A stretch of DNA of 64,000 bases from Plantago ovata (taxonomy: Eukaryota > Streptophyta > Magnoliopsida > Lamiales > Plantaginaceae). The stretch spans positions 20,785,566 to 20,849,565 of the forward strand of contig CM051458.1 in the NCBI GenBank assembly GCA_028274465.1, in the 5' to 3' direction. The translations under genes and the position numbers were made by a program. Under the pieces are notes generated by a model. It saw nothing but the letters and a program-made list of their open reading frames with translations, was not told the origin of the DNA and searched no databases. This document shows positions 1 through 12,245 of the stretch, one piece after another (position 1 is the first letter of the stretch; the number at the start of each line of letters is the position of its first letter).

Positions 1-1736
1 GTGTGTTAAGGAGTACCGAGACGAGTTTCAAGGCTAAGAGATCAAGTTTCGGAGTTCAAAACCGTGCAAGGGGCCAAAATTGAAGATCCGGAGGAGGAAT
101 TTTGGACGGGCCGCGTTCTACCCGTGCGGGGCGCACCTTCGCGTGCGCGGCGGACCGCCGCGTATGGGCCGGTCCGCTGGGGACGTTCCGACAGCTCTAT
201 ATATATATCCAAAAATCTGCGAATTTTCATATCTTTGATCATTATTTTACAGACTTAAACCCTAGAGCTTGTTCTAGGTATATTTTCTCTTAGAACCTTT
301 GTAACTTAGCGAATTTGGAGCTAGAGGATAGATTTGGATACCGTTTATCTCACCTTGCTAGATCTTTGTGAGTTTAGCAATTCACCGGAGATTGACAACC
401 TTTGGTGGTAACCTTGTATCTCACAATTCTCCTATTTATCTTTCAATTAAACATGTTCTCATTCATTATTGCTTCAATTATGATTGTTGATTGTGTTATT
501 GATATGAGTAGCTAAGCATATAGTTGGTGATAGTATGTGAATTCGTAGCTAGGGTTAGTATTATGCATGATTGAGTTTCTGAGTCTTTTACTTGTTTAAT
601 TATCTTAATTTGATTCTTTGATCGGACTAAGCCATATATCTTCGTAGAAAAGTGTTAGAAACACTAGGACAATTCAAGATCATCGATTCGATTATATATA
701 ATTTGCAAGTACTCAAAACCGTGCAAGGGGCCAAAATCGAAGATCCGGAGGAGGAATTCCGCACGGGCCGCGTTCTGCCCGTGCGGGGCGCACCGCCGCG
801 TACGGGGCGGTCCGCCGGGGACGTTCCGACAGCTCTATATATATATATCCCAAAATCTGCGAATTTTCATATCTTTGATCATTATTTTACAGACTTAAAC
901 CCTAGAGCTTGTTCTGGGTATATTTTCTCTGAGAACCTTTGTAACTTAGCGAATTTGGAGCTAGAAGAGAGATTTGGACACCGTTTTATCTCACCTTGCT
1001 AGATCTTTGTGAGTTTAGCAATTCACCGAAGATTGACAACCTTTGGTGGTAACCTTGTATCTCACAATTCTGCTATTTATCTTTCAATTAAACATGATTT
1101 CATTCATTATTGCTTCAATTATGTGTGTTGATTGTGTTATTGATATGAGTAGCTAAGCATCTTGTTGGTGATAGTATGTGAATTCGTAGCTAGGGTTGGT
1201 ATTATGCATGATTGAGTTTCTGAGTCTTTTACTTGTTTAATTATCTTAATTTGATTCTTTGATCCGACTAAGCCATATATCTTCGTAGAAAAGTGTTAGA
1301 AACACTAGGACAATTCAAGATCATCGATTCGATTATATATAATTTGCAAGTACTGCTTGAACTAAGACTGACAACCTTAGCCAAGTATTAGTATAGATAG
1401 GAAGCTTTCAAAATACACGTCTACAAATCTGTCTTGGTGTTTGTAAATCGACTTACTTTTAAGGCAGTACGAGTTGCACTTTCATGCATAATTAGAACTT
1501 GATGCTTAGAACGAGCATACTATCACCAGCTTTCTCCTTATATTGTTAAGTCGAGTTAATATAAATTTGTTTTCTGAAATTATATTTAGTTAATTAGTTA
1601 AAGCTATTTTAGTCCCTAGAGATCGACACTCGAGGTCATCTTACCTCTGCACTACGTGTTTTGTGTAGTTGTGAGTTGCCCTTTGGCTTTCAAATAAATT
1701 TATTTGATTGTTCGAGTCTGACAATCTCGTTCATCA
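1..1736 (+). mobile_element. Athila-type Ty3/gypsy LTR, 5' end outside the window
   Basis: The right end reads GTTCATCA at 1729-1736, the terminal motif of the other LTRs of this family here (46758-47938, 51017-52184, 61342-62633). Shared internal sequence includes the stretch around 'tgacaacct' and 'gtagctaagcat' and the conserved block near 1615-1700. TATA-like runs lie at 193-202 and 835-847. No tRNA-Asp-type primer site follows position 1736, so this is a solo LTR or the 3' LTR of an element lying to the left. It is old compared with the 46.8-52.2 kb pair. The internal duplication is listed separately. Confidence 0.75.
57..1354 (+). repeat. Direct tandem duplication inside the LTR (57-713 and 714-1354)
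   Basis: Two adjacent units of 657 and 641 bp both begin 'caaaaccgtgcaaggggcc' and both end 'atttgcaagtact'. By eye they match at about 95%. Each carries its own GC-rich box, TATA-like run and downstream leader, so the LTR has two promoter-like modules in series. Confidence 0.9.
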
Positions 1737-1957
1737 GTTGACTTAATCCGTTAGAGGTTAAGAGAAGATATGACGAATACCCCGAGGACTTTTCGAGTCG
1801 GGTTTTTGCCTTGAATCGGTATATCTAAACAAGTTGACTCTAAGTCTTGAAAGATACCCACCACATACCTCACCCTCTTCTCCCTTCCTTCGTACGCTTG
1901 AAGCTTCTTTGAGTGTCGCAAGTCCCCTGAAACCTACAAAATGAAAACACAATTAGT

Positions 1958-3195
1958 AGCACACGCCTCTTTCAAAGCCTCCCCTAACCCACAAACAGCC
2001 TCCCCAACCCCTTTTCTTCCTCTCCTAATGGTTGGTTCTCATGTCAAGCAAAGGTAAGGATCCATATACCATGATCCTAAAGAGTCATTCACCTTTAGCT
2101 TATTCTTCCCTTTAAACCAAAACCAACAATTCATCTTGACTTTTTCAATCACTTGCCACGGAGAGATAACTTCCCCAGAGAAGAGTTCACCATTTCTTGC
2201 CACCCAAAGATTCCACATGGTACAATGCCAAAATAATTGCCAAATACCCTTGACCGCTCTAGGTGTTCCCAAACCAAACGCCTCAAGACTTTCTACAATG
2301 CTTCCACCAAGCTCCACCAATACTCTTAGCCAAGTAAAATCAAGCTCCACACCTTTTTTGCAAAGCTACATTCACCGAAGATATGCCAAGATGTTTCCAT
2401 TTCCACCCCACATCTCTTACATATTCGATCCGTCTCACTAATGAAGATCCCTCTCAACACCAAATTGTCTTTTGTAGGAAGTCTATCTTGTAGTAATTTC
2501 CAAATGAACACGTTTACTTTTGAGGGTGCCAATTTACACCAAATCTCCTTCGTCCACCTTTCAAGAAGTAGACTTTCTTCGAAAACATGCAATTCACGAT
2601 ATCCCTCCTTGGTCGAATAGATCCCTTCCTTACTTTTCGTCCATCTCCAAATATCCTCGGGTCCCTCCCTCTAGGCGAAGTCTCTACTAAATGCATTAAC
2701 TTCCTCTCCTCCTCTTTCTCCCAATCAAAGAGCTCTCTCCTCCAACACCCTTGGAACGTGACATGGTTCTCTCTCCACGAAACTCTCTCCCCAACCTTGC
2801 AATCTTTTCTTCTATCCAAGTTGAATAGTCTAGGGAAAGCCTCCTTGAGTATCTTCTCTTCCTCCCTATCTATCCTCCCAAAAGAAAGTTTTATTCCCAT
2901 CTCTCACCACTTTCATGCATCCCTTATCAAACCAATCCTTCACACCTATTGAATACAACACATTCCTCCACCAATCCGACCAACCTAGGAGCTCGCTTGC
3001 CTTTAGCTATGAGTTCAAAGTTCTCCTTCGCACCCAAAACCAAGAACAACTTCGAAGGGCCATAAAACCGAAGGAGCCAAAGTTCAACACTAAGCGATAA
3101 GGCCCGAGACTTCAAACAGTAAGACAAGAAGCCTCCTCAACTCAAATCAAGATCGACACGAAGACCCCCAAGCAATCAAAGAGCACCAACTCCAA
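1958..3195 (-). mobile_element. L1-type LINE, 5'-truncated, ORF2 C-terminal part
   Basis: Minus-strand translation gives the last part of a plant L1 (non-LTR) ORF2. 3127-2927 and 2900-2514 carry the linker after the reverse transcriptase, 2592-2326 the zf-RVT domain, and 2350-2039 the Trp-rich end. The 5' three quarters (endonuclease, RT core) are absent, as expected for 5' truncation during target-primed reverse transcription. The coding part is spread over several overlapping frames, so it is a dead copy. No poly(A) tail is evident at the 3' side (below 1958). Confidence 0.75.
2039..3127 (-). pseudogene. LINE ORF2 fragment with zf-RVT domain
   Basis: The segment 2592-2326 contains APSKVNVFIWKLLQDRLPTK and then CKRCG...HIFGEC, a Cys-Cys-His-Cys arrangement typical of the zf-RVT domain that follows reverse transcriptase in plant L1 ORF2. 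The next frame (2350-2039) continues with the Trp-rich C-terminus (LFWHCTMWNLWVARNGELF). Frameshifts separate the parts near 2330-2350, 2514-2590 and 2900-2927. In intact L1s the zinc-knuckle end is thought to help bind RNA. It is unlikely to be expressed. Confidence 0.75.
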
Positions 3196-6084
3196 CCGAA
3201 AGACAAAAAACAAGTGTACGACTAATAGTAGCGAGGGATGGGACACCTCCAAACCTTGAAGCTCCTTAAATTCCCCGGTGTAGATTGATGGATGCTTGTT
3301 CTCGTGGAAGGCTCTTTTCTTCCTGGATAAGCCACCGTCCTTCCGATGCTAAGCTTCTGGATCTTCTTGTCTGACTCCTCGCTCTTCTTACGTTGCACCT
3401 GGCCTCCGATTGTACTTTGCCGACTGATATCTACCTGTGTGGGGGAGGGGGGTGTGTGCATGTGTTGCCCGACTTGCCGTATGGTCAAACCGGTAGAATA
3501 GACTTAACTTGAAGGTGGTTGAAAGGCCTACCTTGTTAAGATAATGAAGGTGTGTGTACAAAGAATAACAGTGAATATAGTAGTGATAAAGTATATTTTT
3601 CCAAGATGAACTCTTGTTGTTGCCTTGAGTTCCTCCCACCAAGAAGACTCAAAGCTATACCCCTGTGAAGTGAAGTTCTTGAGAGTCTTGCCCTAATTTG
3701 TTATCCACCTTAGCTTTCTCTTTGGGAACCACCCCTTTTATAGGCTTTAGAGGAGCACATGTCGTTGCCATCACAACAGTTCGCCAAGTGTCCACACACA
3801 TATGTGGTTGGTAGGCTTAACCTTGACAGTCATGGACTTGGCCCAATGATCGTGTAAGGACAAATATTTGCCTTATTCTTATCCACTTGTGATATGCATT
3901 TAGTTGTGAGCAACATATCGGGGATGCTTATATCGTGTTCCTCCGTATACTTAAGTATTAGACCTTGGATATAGCAAGCCGGAAGCATGTGACTCTGCAT
4001 TCCCGGCATGCGCCGTTATGGCCCTGGCCCTCGCATGTTGACGGATCAGGATGAGACTGGACATATTTTGGTAACATCATATGTTAGCCCAATTTCCAAG
4101 TATCTTAGAAGAAGATAGTTGAGGAACTATGGTTACGGTTGCTGAATCAATCCGACATGCTCGAATGAAATGAAAGAAATCCGCTCTGTACCTCGAACTT
4201 AATATTTCTTGGTGGAAACGTTGTTGTTGCTGAATCCTCCAAGATGCTCAGATGCAATGATGTCAGGTATCAATCATGCGACTGATAGCTTATTGCTGAT
4301 GAAGATGCCGAGCCGATATCTCGCACACCCGACTATCAATCATTTGACTGAATTAGCTAGGGTACATGTACGAGTTGCTGATGCAGATGCCGAACAGAAT
4401 GATCCGTTCATACGATTCTGCCATTTATCAATATCTTATCTCTCTCCCCCTTTTTTGTGGTTTGAGAAAGTAGCTCAAAGTACAAAAAAGGAGTATTTGT
4501 TTCAAGAATTTTGATAAATTTTGGAATGTAGGGATGTGGCCTTGCTGACACTGTTGATCGGAACTGGAAGGCGGAAAGGCTAGGATAATGCAATGATATG
4601 AATGCATGTAATGAGGATTTATAAGCTGGAAGGGAAGGAAATGATGAGACGCAGATGCTGATGTAGAAGGCCTCTAGGCTTGTCACCGTCATCCCATTTG
4701 GAATATAGGCTCATGGCCATCGTCCTGGGCTTATAGGCACACTACCATCATCCTTAATTTTTAGGCATTTAGGCTTGTGGCCGTCATCCCCTTACGGCCA
4801 TGTAGGAACATTACCGCCATCCTTATTTCTTAGGCATTTAAACTAATGACCGTCCTCCCCTTATGGTAGGCACATTACCGTCAACCTTAATTTTTAGGCA
4901 TTTAGGCTTATGGCCGTCATCCCCTTACGGTAGGCACATTGTCGTCTTCCTTAATTTTTAGGCATTTAGGCTTATGGCCGTCGTCCCCTTACGGTAGGCA
5001 CATTTCCGTCATCCTTAATTTTTAGGCATTTAGGTTTATGGTCGTCGTCCCCTTACGGTAGGCACATTACCGTCATCCTTATTTTTTAGGCATTTAGGCT
5101 TATGGGCGTCGTCCCCTTACGGTATGCACATTACCGTCATCCTTAATTTTTAGGCATTTAGCCTTATGGTCGTCGTCCCCTTACGGTAAGCACATTACCA
5201 TCATCCTTAATGTTTAGGCATTTAGACTTATGACCGTCATCCCCTTACGGGCCGGTAGGCATATTACCGTCATCCTTTGGGCATATAGGTTCATTACCGT
5301 AATCCATTTGGCATATAGGCTTATGGTCGTCATCCCATTACGGTAGGCACATTACCGTCATCTGGCTTGTAGGCTTATGACCGTCATCCCTGGGCTTATA
5401 GGTTCATTACCGTCATCCATTTGGCATATAGGCTTATGACCGTCATCCCAAAATATTGGGCTTATAGGGTCTTGGCCGTCATCGCTGGGCCTATAGCCGT
5501 GATCAGCCGTCATCCCGAAGAAGAAGATCCACAGACGAGGAAAGGAAAGGGGACCATAGGCTTAATGCCTTCATCCCGGAGGGTAATGTAGTGCTCCTAA
5601 TGCTATAATGATGTCGTGCATATGATGCTTGATAGTAAAGTAAATTAAAGGAAAGACAATTTTAAAAGAAAGCTCGAGCTTTTTATTTATTTTCAAAAAC
5701 GTTGTTTCTACAAATGATATGAATGCATTTCAGAATTATACCTGCGGATATACTTTTCATATAGACTGGGTTCGAGATAGTTGTTGAGAAGGCTCCGGTG
5801 GTTGAACTCTCAGTATGTATACTTTTTCCTTAGTGTGCGTTCAACACTATCTTTGGAAGTAGACTTCTTCTCCTTTTTAAGGTAGATAAAGTGAAATCTA
5901 TTGGCTTTTGAATTTTGATCATATCGACACTTGTCGAAAGGGCGTCCCTTTAGATCTCCACTAAATAATTACTTTGGCTTTTGCCAAGATCAAGTGAGTA
6001 GTGACCGTTGGATGGTATTATAATAATGGAATAGATTACTCTAATTAATAGAGCCTATTGATGGGCACGACTCCCATGACACGC
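3196..6084. other. Degenerate LTR-like region of an old gypsy-type element
   Basis: No convincing gene is present. On the minus strand 'cctataaaagggg' (about 3737-3749) looks like a TATA box, and the 64-bp tandem array (4690-5510) would lie upstream of it, as in the U3 of a long Tat/Ogre-like LTR. On this reading the LTR is on the minus strand, whereas the gag-like remains from 6085 onward read on the plus strand. The two may therefore belong to different elements. No terminal TG/CA pair or target duplication could be fixed. Many breaks, old. Confidence 0.35.
4690..5510. repeat. 64-bp tandem repeat (minisatellite), about 13 units
   Basis: The motif 'tttttaggca' starts at 4891, 4955, 5019 and 5083, an exact 64-bp period. 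Each unit reads roughly 'ggcttatggccgtcgtcc', 'ccttacggtaggcacatt', 'accgtcatccttaatt', then 'tttaggcattta'. Outer units diverge and shorten, especially after 5260, where the TTAATTTTTAGGCATTTA part is lost. Confidence 0.95.
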
Positions 6085-7529
6085 TTTCACCGGGCACGCT
6101 TCCTCCACTAACCCCTTTTTTATGATTTTCTTTCTCACGATAGCAGTTCTCAACTTGCAAGTCCCAATTCTGTCGATTCTTATACTTCCTTGTATGACTA
6201 TGAAGATGAGTATCATTCTCTAGTACATCATCTTCCCCCTATTTCTCCTTTAGGCGCTTTAGCTCCTCCTCCGGAGGAATCATCTGGTAGCTATAGGTTC
6301 AAATATAGCCGCTCGCTCTTTGAGATCCATATCCACGACGATTCTGGTGAACTCAATCCTGATGGCCTCATTCCTACTACTCCTTCTTCCCTTATACGGA
6401 GATGGATATACCTTTCCTTAGGTAGTCATATGACATCCCGGACTACCTGGAGATCGTCATCCCGGTTCCAAATGATTCCTTTTATAACTTCCCCAAGTCC
6501 TGTATCTCCATATTCGTAAAGTCTCTAGAACTGGGGGTTAGGCTTCCTTATCCTCAACTTTTCTGGGAATTTTCCGAATTCCTTGGAGTTTCTATATTAC
6601 AACTGACTCTCTCGGCTTTAGGTTTTTTGGTTTCCTTTGGGGTTTTAATGAGGAAACTCGGTATTATTCCCTTTTTCTCCAACTTTGGCTTCCTTTTTCT
6701 CCAAGGTTTTCTAGGCACACAAACATATGATCCAGTTTTCCCTTAACGACGGCTTCTCTGGGTTCCTATAAAGATACTCTACTAACCTAAGGTTTAGATG
6801 GCTCGGGGAATACTTCTATGTGCGGCATAAAAAGTCCACTTCGGGTGAATATTTTTGTCCTTTCCCTGACATCTTTCGGACGACTTTCTTTACACGAGTC
6901 CTTTCCGAATAATCAGTGCCTTATCCGGACTGGTACAACTCTTTCCTTCGTCGAAAGAAAACTTTGGGGCCTTATCCCTATTTTGCGTTGGTTTCTCCTC
7001 CTTTGCCATACTTAGGCGGGCTGAGCCCCAAGGTTGACTGCGGTCCCTCAGAGGAGTTCGGTAATAAACTTTTTCTATGCATGTTCTCGTCTTGGGCAAT
7101 AAATCATGCATTTGTTTAATACGCAACTTGAGTTGAATGTTTACTTACTTGTCTATTGACGTGCCTTTCAGATTTTTGGTTCAACAGAAACATGTCTGAA
7201 TTAAGGAGAGCTCATTTGAGGCCGCTCCGGGCCGCTTCTACTGCTGTTTCGGATCAGAGGGCTAGAATCACTCTTCGTACGCTTGTATCTCCGTCGTACC
7301 AGATGCTATGTCTTCCTTAGATGCTGGAACTTCCGCTGTTACCTCCGTTGCTAGGGCAATTGGAAATACTAACGTCCCGGTCCCTCACCCACAGCGGGGT
7401 GGAGAAGGTTTCGGGGCATCAACGCTGGTTGTCAGGGACTCGGGTGTTCAGGAGGAACATCCCTCGCTTCAGCTGGGGGAATCTGGTCCTACTCCGGATT
7501 CATCTGGGCACGTGGTTCCTCCATCCCTC
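6085..7529 (+). pseudogene. Fossil gag-like region of a gypsy-type element
   Basis: Plus-strand frames contain an acidic, Ser/Pro-rich N-terminal part (6190-6519; PPPEESSGSYRFKYSRSLFE) followed by segments rich in Leu/Pro/Phe that resemble the Pfam 'putative gypsy type transposon' domain (PF04195), which often precedes gag-pol in plant Tat-like elements. A second Ser/Pro-rich part follows at 7190-7530. It is broken in several places and old. The family call rests on general resemblance only. Confidence 0.4.
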
Positions 7530-8974
7530 TGATGAACATATTTTTAGCACGTTTATCTTGTCTTTTTCGCCTCCTTTCGTTATCTTTGAGTTTTGTTTTG
7601 TTGTTAGTTTTCTATTATAGTGTCACGTTTTGTTTGTTTTGCATTTCTTAGGTAAAAAGTGGCGGTTTTGAGCTCAAACGTAACATTTTGGATGCAATTG
7701 GATCATTTTTTAGCACCACGAGTTCCATGGACGTGCTAGCTAGTGCCCGGGACCTAATACGTGACTGTATGTTTATTTCCAAGGGGATAGGAGGCTATTC
7801 GGAGACTTGGAGCTGAAGAAAAAGAGATGGAGCTTCTTTTTAGTTCCTCAGGTGAATCGCCCAGGATTGAGTGAAGCGCCCAGGACCATGTCCAGAAACA
7901 GAATTGGAGCAGAACTGAGCCAATTTCTGCAGTGCTGCTGGACGAAGCGCCCAGCAGAGCCAGGCGAAGCGCCTAGCTGGGCGACCCGCCTAGCTCTGCC
8001 AGGCGCTTCACCCAGTTCAAAAAGCAGCAACAGATTTTCCTCATTAAATACACATTTTTCAGTTACATTTTCATATTCTCAGGCCCGCACCTGCATTTTG
8101 GGAGCTCTCTCTAGCCCTAATTCTCTGTTTTGAACATTTTCAACATTGTAATACATTAGAGATTGAAGATTTGGCAATAGGATTGCATTCTACATTCATC
8201 CACGGAGAGGTTTTTATAGAAAAACCATCAAGTACTGACATCTGTGGTGGTAACTTTGTATCAATTCCATAATTGTATTTGAATTCATGTTTTCCTTTGC
8301 TTATTCATATGAAATGATGTTTAACGTTATGAGTACGAGTAGCTAAATCCCTTTGTGTTGGTGGTAGTATGAGGATTCAATCATAATATGAATTACGTTG
8401 TGCTTGTATGAGGTTTCGATTCGATCTTGCTGCATGTTTTATCTGGTTTGACATAGTTGGCAATCAAATATATTTGAATATGAGTATGTGACAAACTCTT
8501 GGTCAATTAAGGCTATGATCTATGGTTTGAAAACATGCAAGCATGCTAGATAAATAGTGTAAGCAATTACACTACTAACGTATCGATATGATCCTTTCAA
8601 GACGTGTGTCTTAAACTTGTCTAGGCGGTTTACTTTGTAGAACTTGGTGAAGGCTTTACGCACCGAACTTACAATCATTTACGTGATTCATTGCATGATT
8701 GTTCCAGATTACTACCACCTACCCTTTCTCATAATTGTTTTCAAAGAAATTAATTCAAGTTGCAGCCTGATTGCTTGTTTGTTCAAAGTTTACAAACTCT
8801 TTTCAAACACTTGATTTGTTAACTGAAATCACTTGTGAAAACTACCAACAAAGCAACGCTAGGTCCCGAGAGAACGACACTCGGGGAAAACTTGCCATTG
8901 CACTAAGTTTTGTGTAGTGATAAGTGTTCTTTGGCTTTTTAAAACAAATATTAATTTTGATTCTAACGACATAA
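7530..8974 (+). mobile_element. 5' LTR of the 7.5-kb Athila-type element
   Basis: It begins with the family's TGATGAAC and ends a few bases before the primer site; the exact 3' boundary is uncertain by a few bp. It carries a cluster of GGCGAAGCGCC-like palindromic boxes at 7930-8010. The downstream half contains the 'gtagctaaatcc' and 'gagaacgacactcgggg' stretches that match the other LTRs of the family. Confidence 0.7.
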
Positions 8975-8978
8975 AATT

Positions 8979-8996
8979 TGGCGCCGTTGCCGGAGA
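8979..8996 (+). other. Primer-binding site (tRNA-Asp type)
   Basis: TGGCGCCGTTGCCGGAGA matches the complement of the plant tRNA-Asp 3' end (recalled as ...CCCCGGCAACGGCGCCA) at 17 of 18 positions. A tRNA-Asp primer is typical of the Athila lineage. Confidence 0.8.
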
Positions 8997-9174
8997 CTTA
9001 GCAACTTTGGTAGGTGATTTTTGTTTGGTGTTTTTTTTCCAGCCAACTTCACTTTCTTACCTCATTTCTTTCCTCCTATCTTTTTTAGCAAACTATTTCT
9101 GGAGTGAATTTTGATTGCACTAACGGAAACTAATCCTTGTTTGAAAGTGTTGAGTTTGCTGATCAGGAGCTAAA

Positions 9175-9719
9175 ATGGGAGAAGTGCTCTTGAAGGATAC
9201 GTGCAAGGTTAGTTATGAGGCAACTAGAAAAGAACCAACTATTTATCTTGAACTGGAGGCTAGAGTGTATGAGGTCACCGATGAAATTATTTACAGTTTG
9301 GGTACTTTCCGTGATTTGCCTTTTGAAAACGCCTTGAGATTTGTGTTGAAGTTCCGCCGTGATGTTGAGTTGTTGCCAACACGAGGACTGAATGAGGATC
9401 AACTTCTATGTCGGGTGTTTCCTTGTGCTTTGGAGGGGAAACCAAATGAGTGGTTGAAATTACTACCTGGAGGCTCACTTAGGAGTTGGCAAGATGTTGT
9501 CGATGCATTCCTCGACAGGTTCCTCTCGTATAGGGAGAATGAGGATCTGAAGAGGAGGATAATTGAATTCACTCAATGAAGAGGAGAAAGGTTTTGTGAT
9601 GCCCTCGAGAAATTTGAGCTTTAAAAGAGGGAGTGCCCACATCACCGCCTTAGTGAACATGAGGCGATTATGTGCTTCTTTAATGGGCTAGACGATGACT
9701 TGCAGATTGAGATAGATGG
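9175..9719 (+). pseudogene. Athila-type gag, first part
   Basis: The translation has the gag core signature of plant gypsy elements: a block ending FPCALEGKPNEWLKLLPGGS, then SWQDVVDAFLDRFL, and a CPHH motif near 9630. Gag is the structural protein of the virus-like particle. The frame is interrupted by a solo LTR at 9720 and resumes at 12241. Broken. Confidence 0.7.
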
Positions 9720-12245
9720 TGTAACATCTTTTTTTTTTAAATTTAATTTTATTTATCCCGTTTATTTATTTTAAATTAATTAATTACCTAAGTAATTTAA
9801 TTATTTGATAATTTAATTAATTTTCTTCCCGCATCGTCGAATTCGAATTTCAAAACCTTATTGTTAGTGGATTGATCGCATCTCGGTTATGGGCTAAGAG
9901 TTTATTTCAACTTTGCAAGACTCATTTGAGTCCATTTTGTTGGTCCAATTTCAAGTCCAGCCCAATATCTACTCAAACCCTAAACCTATCAAAAATATGT
10001 CATCTTTCCCACTCCATTCTTCATTTTGTTAATCATCACCATCATTTCATCTTCACTCATTACCATTATCTTAATCTTTAATCATCATCATCCTCACACC
10101 ACCATCATCCCCTCTATTTCTTTTTATTCAACTAGAGCCCCTGTTTGCTCCGCTCGGTTCGTGAGTTCGTTGCCGGTGCTGCTCACTCCCGTACCAGTGC
10201 CGTACAACCCGATCCTGCTCTGTCCGTTGCCGGTGTTGCACACTCCAGTACCGATGCCGTACAACCCGATCCTGCTCTGACCCATCTGTTTACCCTGCCC
10301 AGTTCTGCCCCGGTTCCGTATTCCTTTCGGTAAGTACCATCGGTTGCGACTCCGTTCAATTCCGGATTCGATTAGTATGGGATCTTGATTTTAATCCCTT
10401 TGTTTCATTTGATTTGCAGATCACTTTAGTCCAGTTTCGTTCGAAGGTAAATGCTCTGTTCTTTTTCCTTTTCGTTTTTTCATTCTCTTTATGACTATTA
10501 TACCCATGTTCCACTTCTGCCATTGATTTGAACCTCGAACTCGGACTTAGGGTAGTAGTGGTTTGAGTATGATGTTGATGGTGGACTGATGTTGACCAAA
10601 TCTGGACCTTTTTTAACTCGTATTGACTGACTTGGACTTCTATAATTATTTGGGGAACTTGTGGACTGATTTGTTATGACTAGAACCTGTGAGGACCGTT
10701 TTGGGATTTCTGGGAACTTTAAGGACCTGGTTGTGATTATGTCTTGACCATAGTTGACTGATAGTGGACTGATAAGTTAGACTCTGAAAGTCTGGGGGTG
10801 TTTAATTTAATTTCTGAAACTTGGAAAACCCGTGTGTGTTATCTGAAAACCTGAAGGATTTTTTTGCAATTTCTGTTTTGAGGGTAAACTGCTAAGTTCA
10901 CTGTTCTAGACTAAACTGTAAATTGAGTTTCTCCTTGAGGTCTATTCTGATATTTCTGAAAGTGTTGTTCTGTTTTGCAATTTACTATGGAGGGTATTTT
11001 GGTAATTCTAAAACTTCAGTTTAAAAGTGTTTTCTAAAAACAACTGAAGGTATTGCTTTCTGTTTTGTTGAAGTTGAGTGATTAATACCTTCTAGCTTAG
11101 TTGCTTAAGGGTTGTCTCACTAACTTAGAGGTCCCGAGTTCGAGCACCACTTCTCCACCGACCTTTTTATTTTTATCCGTTTAGCTTTTGTTCGACTTCT
11201 AATTAGTAACTAGACACTTTCTGTTTAGATGCTCCGTTCGTTAGCTCTTAGTTTGTTGTGCGTTTGTGGAACATTTGCTTGCAAGTTTAAGGTGAGTGTT
11301 CACCCCAAACTACGTATTGCGAAAAACTAGAAGGCTCTGTGGTAACCTGTTATATATATTTACAGTATTCTGTATGCTTCCGCTTCTAAAGTAATTATTT
11401 CCTAAGTATGACTATTTTACTTTATTGTGTTTGATATCACTCTGTTCTGTACTGAATCATCTGCAGGGTTATTTCTCGATATCTCGAGCACTGTTTTGTT
11501 ATTGATTGTATGGTCTGTTCTGTCTGTTTTCTGTGTGGCGGGTCGATTAGGTTGTAATTACGTAGACTTGGGTAGTGAGGACTATTGGTTCTATTTAGTT
11601 ATTTCCTAGTCTAATCCCTTTTATGCGAGAGGCAGAAGTCGCTGAGGTCTATTAGGGTCGTCGGTTCTGTTTTCCCAAAGTACACGGGGCTCTGTCTGTC
11701 CGCAGTCGTACCCTCTGGAGGGAGTTACAAGGGAAATATGGGAGTAGGAGCTATAAGGCGGGCTGCACCAACGAAAATATGCTCTGTTCTGATATCTGTC
11801 TGTTTTCACTGCTCTGTTTTCTGTCTCTATTTGTTGTCTTGTGTGTTGAACTTTTCTTTGAATCCGTTTATCTTTTCTGACTGTTAAAATTCGAACCTCA
11901 CTGAGATCCTTTATCTCACGCTCTCTTTGTTTTTTTAAAATTTCCTTCCTTCCAGATTCAAATGAAGGCGAGCAAGAATAGACATCCAGCGACTGAGTGA
12001 AGGGACTGGGGCATTCGTTGGAATATTATATTTTAAATAAGAGGAAAAACTCTTTATATTCTTCACTATCCGTTACTTTCTTTTGAAACTTTTCTAGTTA
12101 CCGTTGGATATTTTTGAATTTGTACGAGCCGTGGCGCCAAAGTTTGTTTTTGCATTTATTGTTGACCGTTACCTTTGAATTATTTTAAATATTTTATTTT
12201 TCAAGAAAAATATTTTATTTTAAACACCGATACCGTTACAGATGG
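9715..12245. mobile_element. Solo LTR, probably chromovirus (Tekay/Del-like), with 5-bp target duplication
   Basis: The element spans 9720-12240 (2521 bp). It starts TGTAACATC, ends CCGTTACA (terminal inverted TGTAAC/GTTACA) and is flanked by GATGG at 9715-9719 and again at 12241-12245. It contains no coding domain, primer site or polypurine tract, so it fits a solo LTR left by recombination. The TGTAAC start is common in Tekay/Del chromovirus LTRs; this family assignment is an inference. It is younger than the Athila gag it splits. Confidence 0.75.
11093..11148 (+). other. Pol III A-box/B-box-like pair inside the solo LTR
   Basis: TAGCTTAGTTG at 11093-11103 fits the tRNA A-box consensus (TRGYNNAGNNG), and AGTTCGAGCACC at 11137-11148 resembles the B box (GGTTCGANTCC). 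The spacing is tRNA-like, but no cloverleaf closes. It could be a SINE-like or tRNA-derived piece within the LTR, or chance. Confidence 0.35.

Noticed and set aside
4690-5510. CRISPR-like array
   Set aside because: The 64-bp units are contiguous without unique spacers and the context is a plant genome, so this is a minisatellite.
9163-9660. Minus-strand open frames opposite Athila gag
   Set aside because: Shadows of the plus-strand gag frame; no domain similarity.
10017-10333. Overlapping open frames with Pro/Val-rich translation
   Set aside because: They lie inside the 2.5-kb solo LTR, overlap each other in two frames over the short repeat 'gtaccagtgccgtacaaccc' and show no domain.
11093-11148. 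Functional tRNA gene
   Set aside because: A- and B-box words are present but no acceptor or anticodon stems can be folded.
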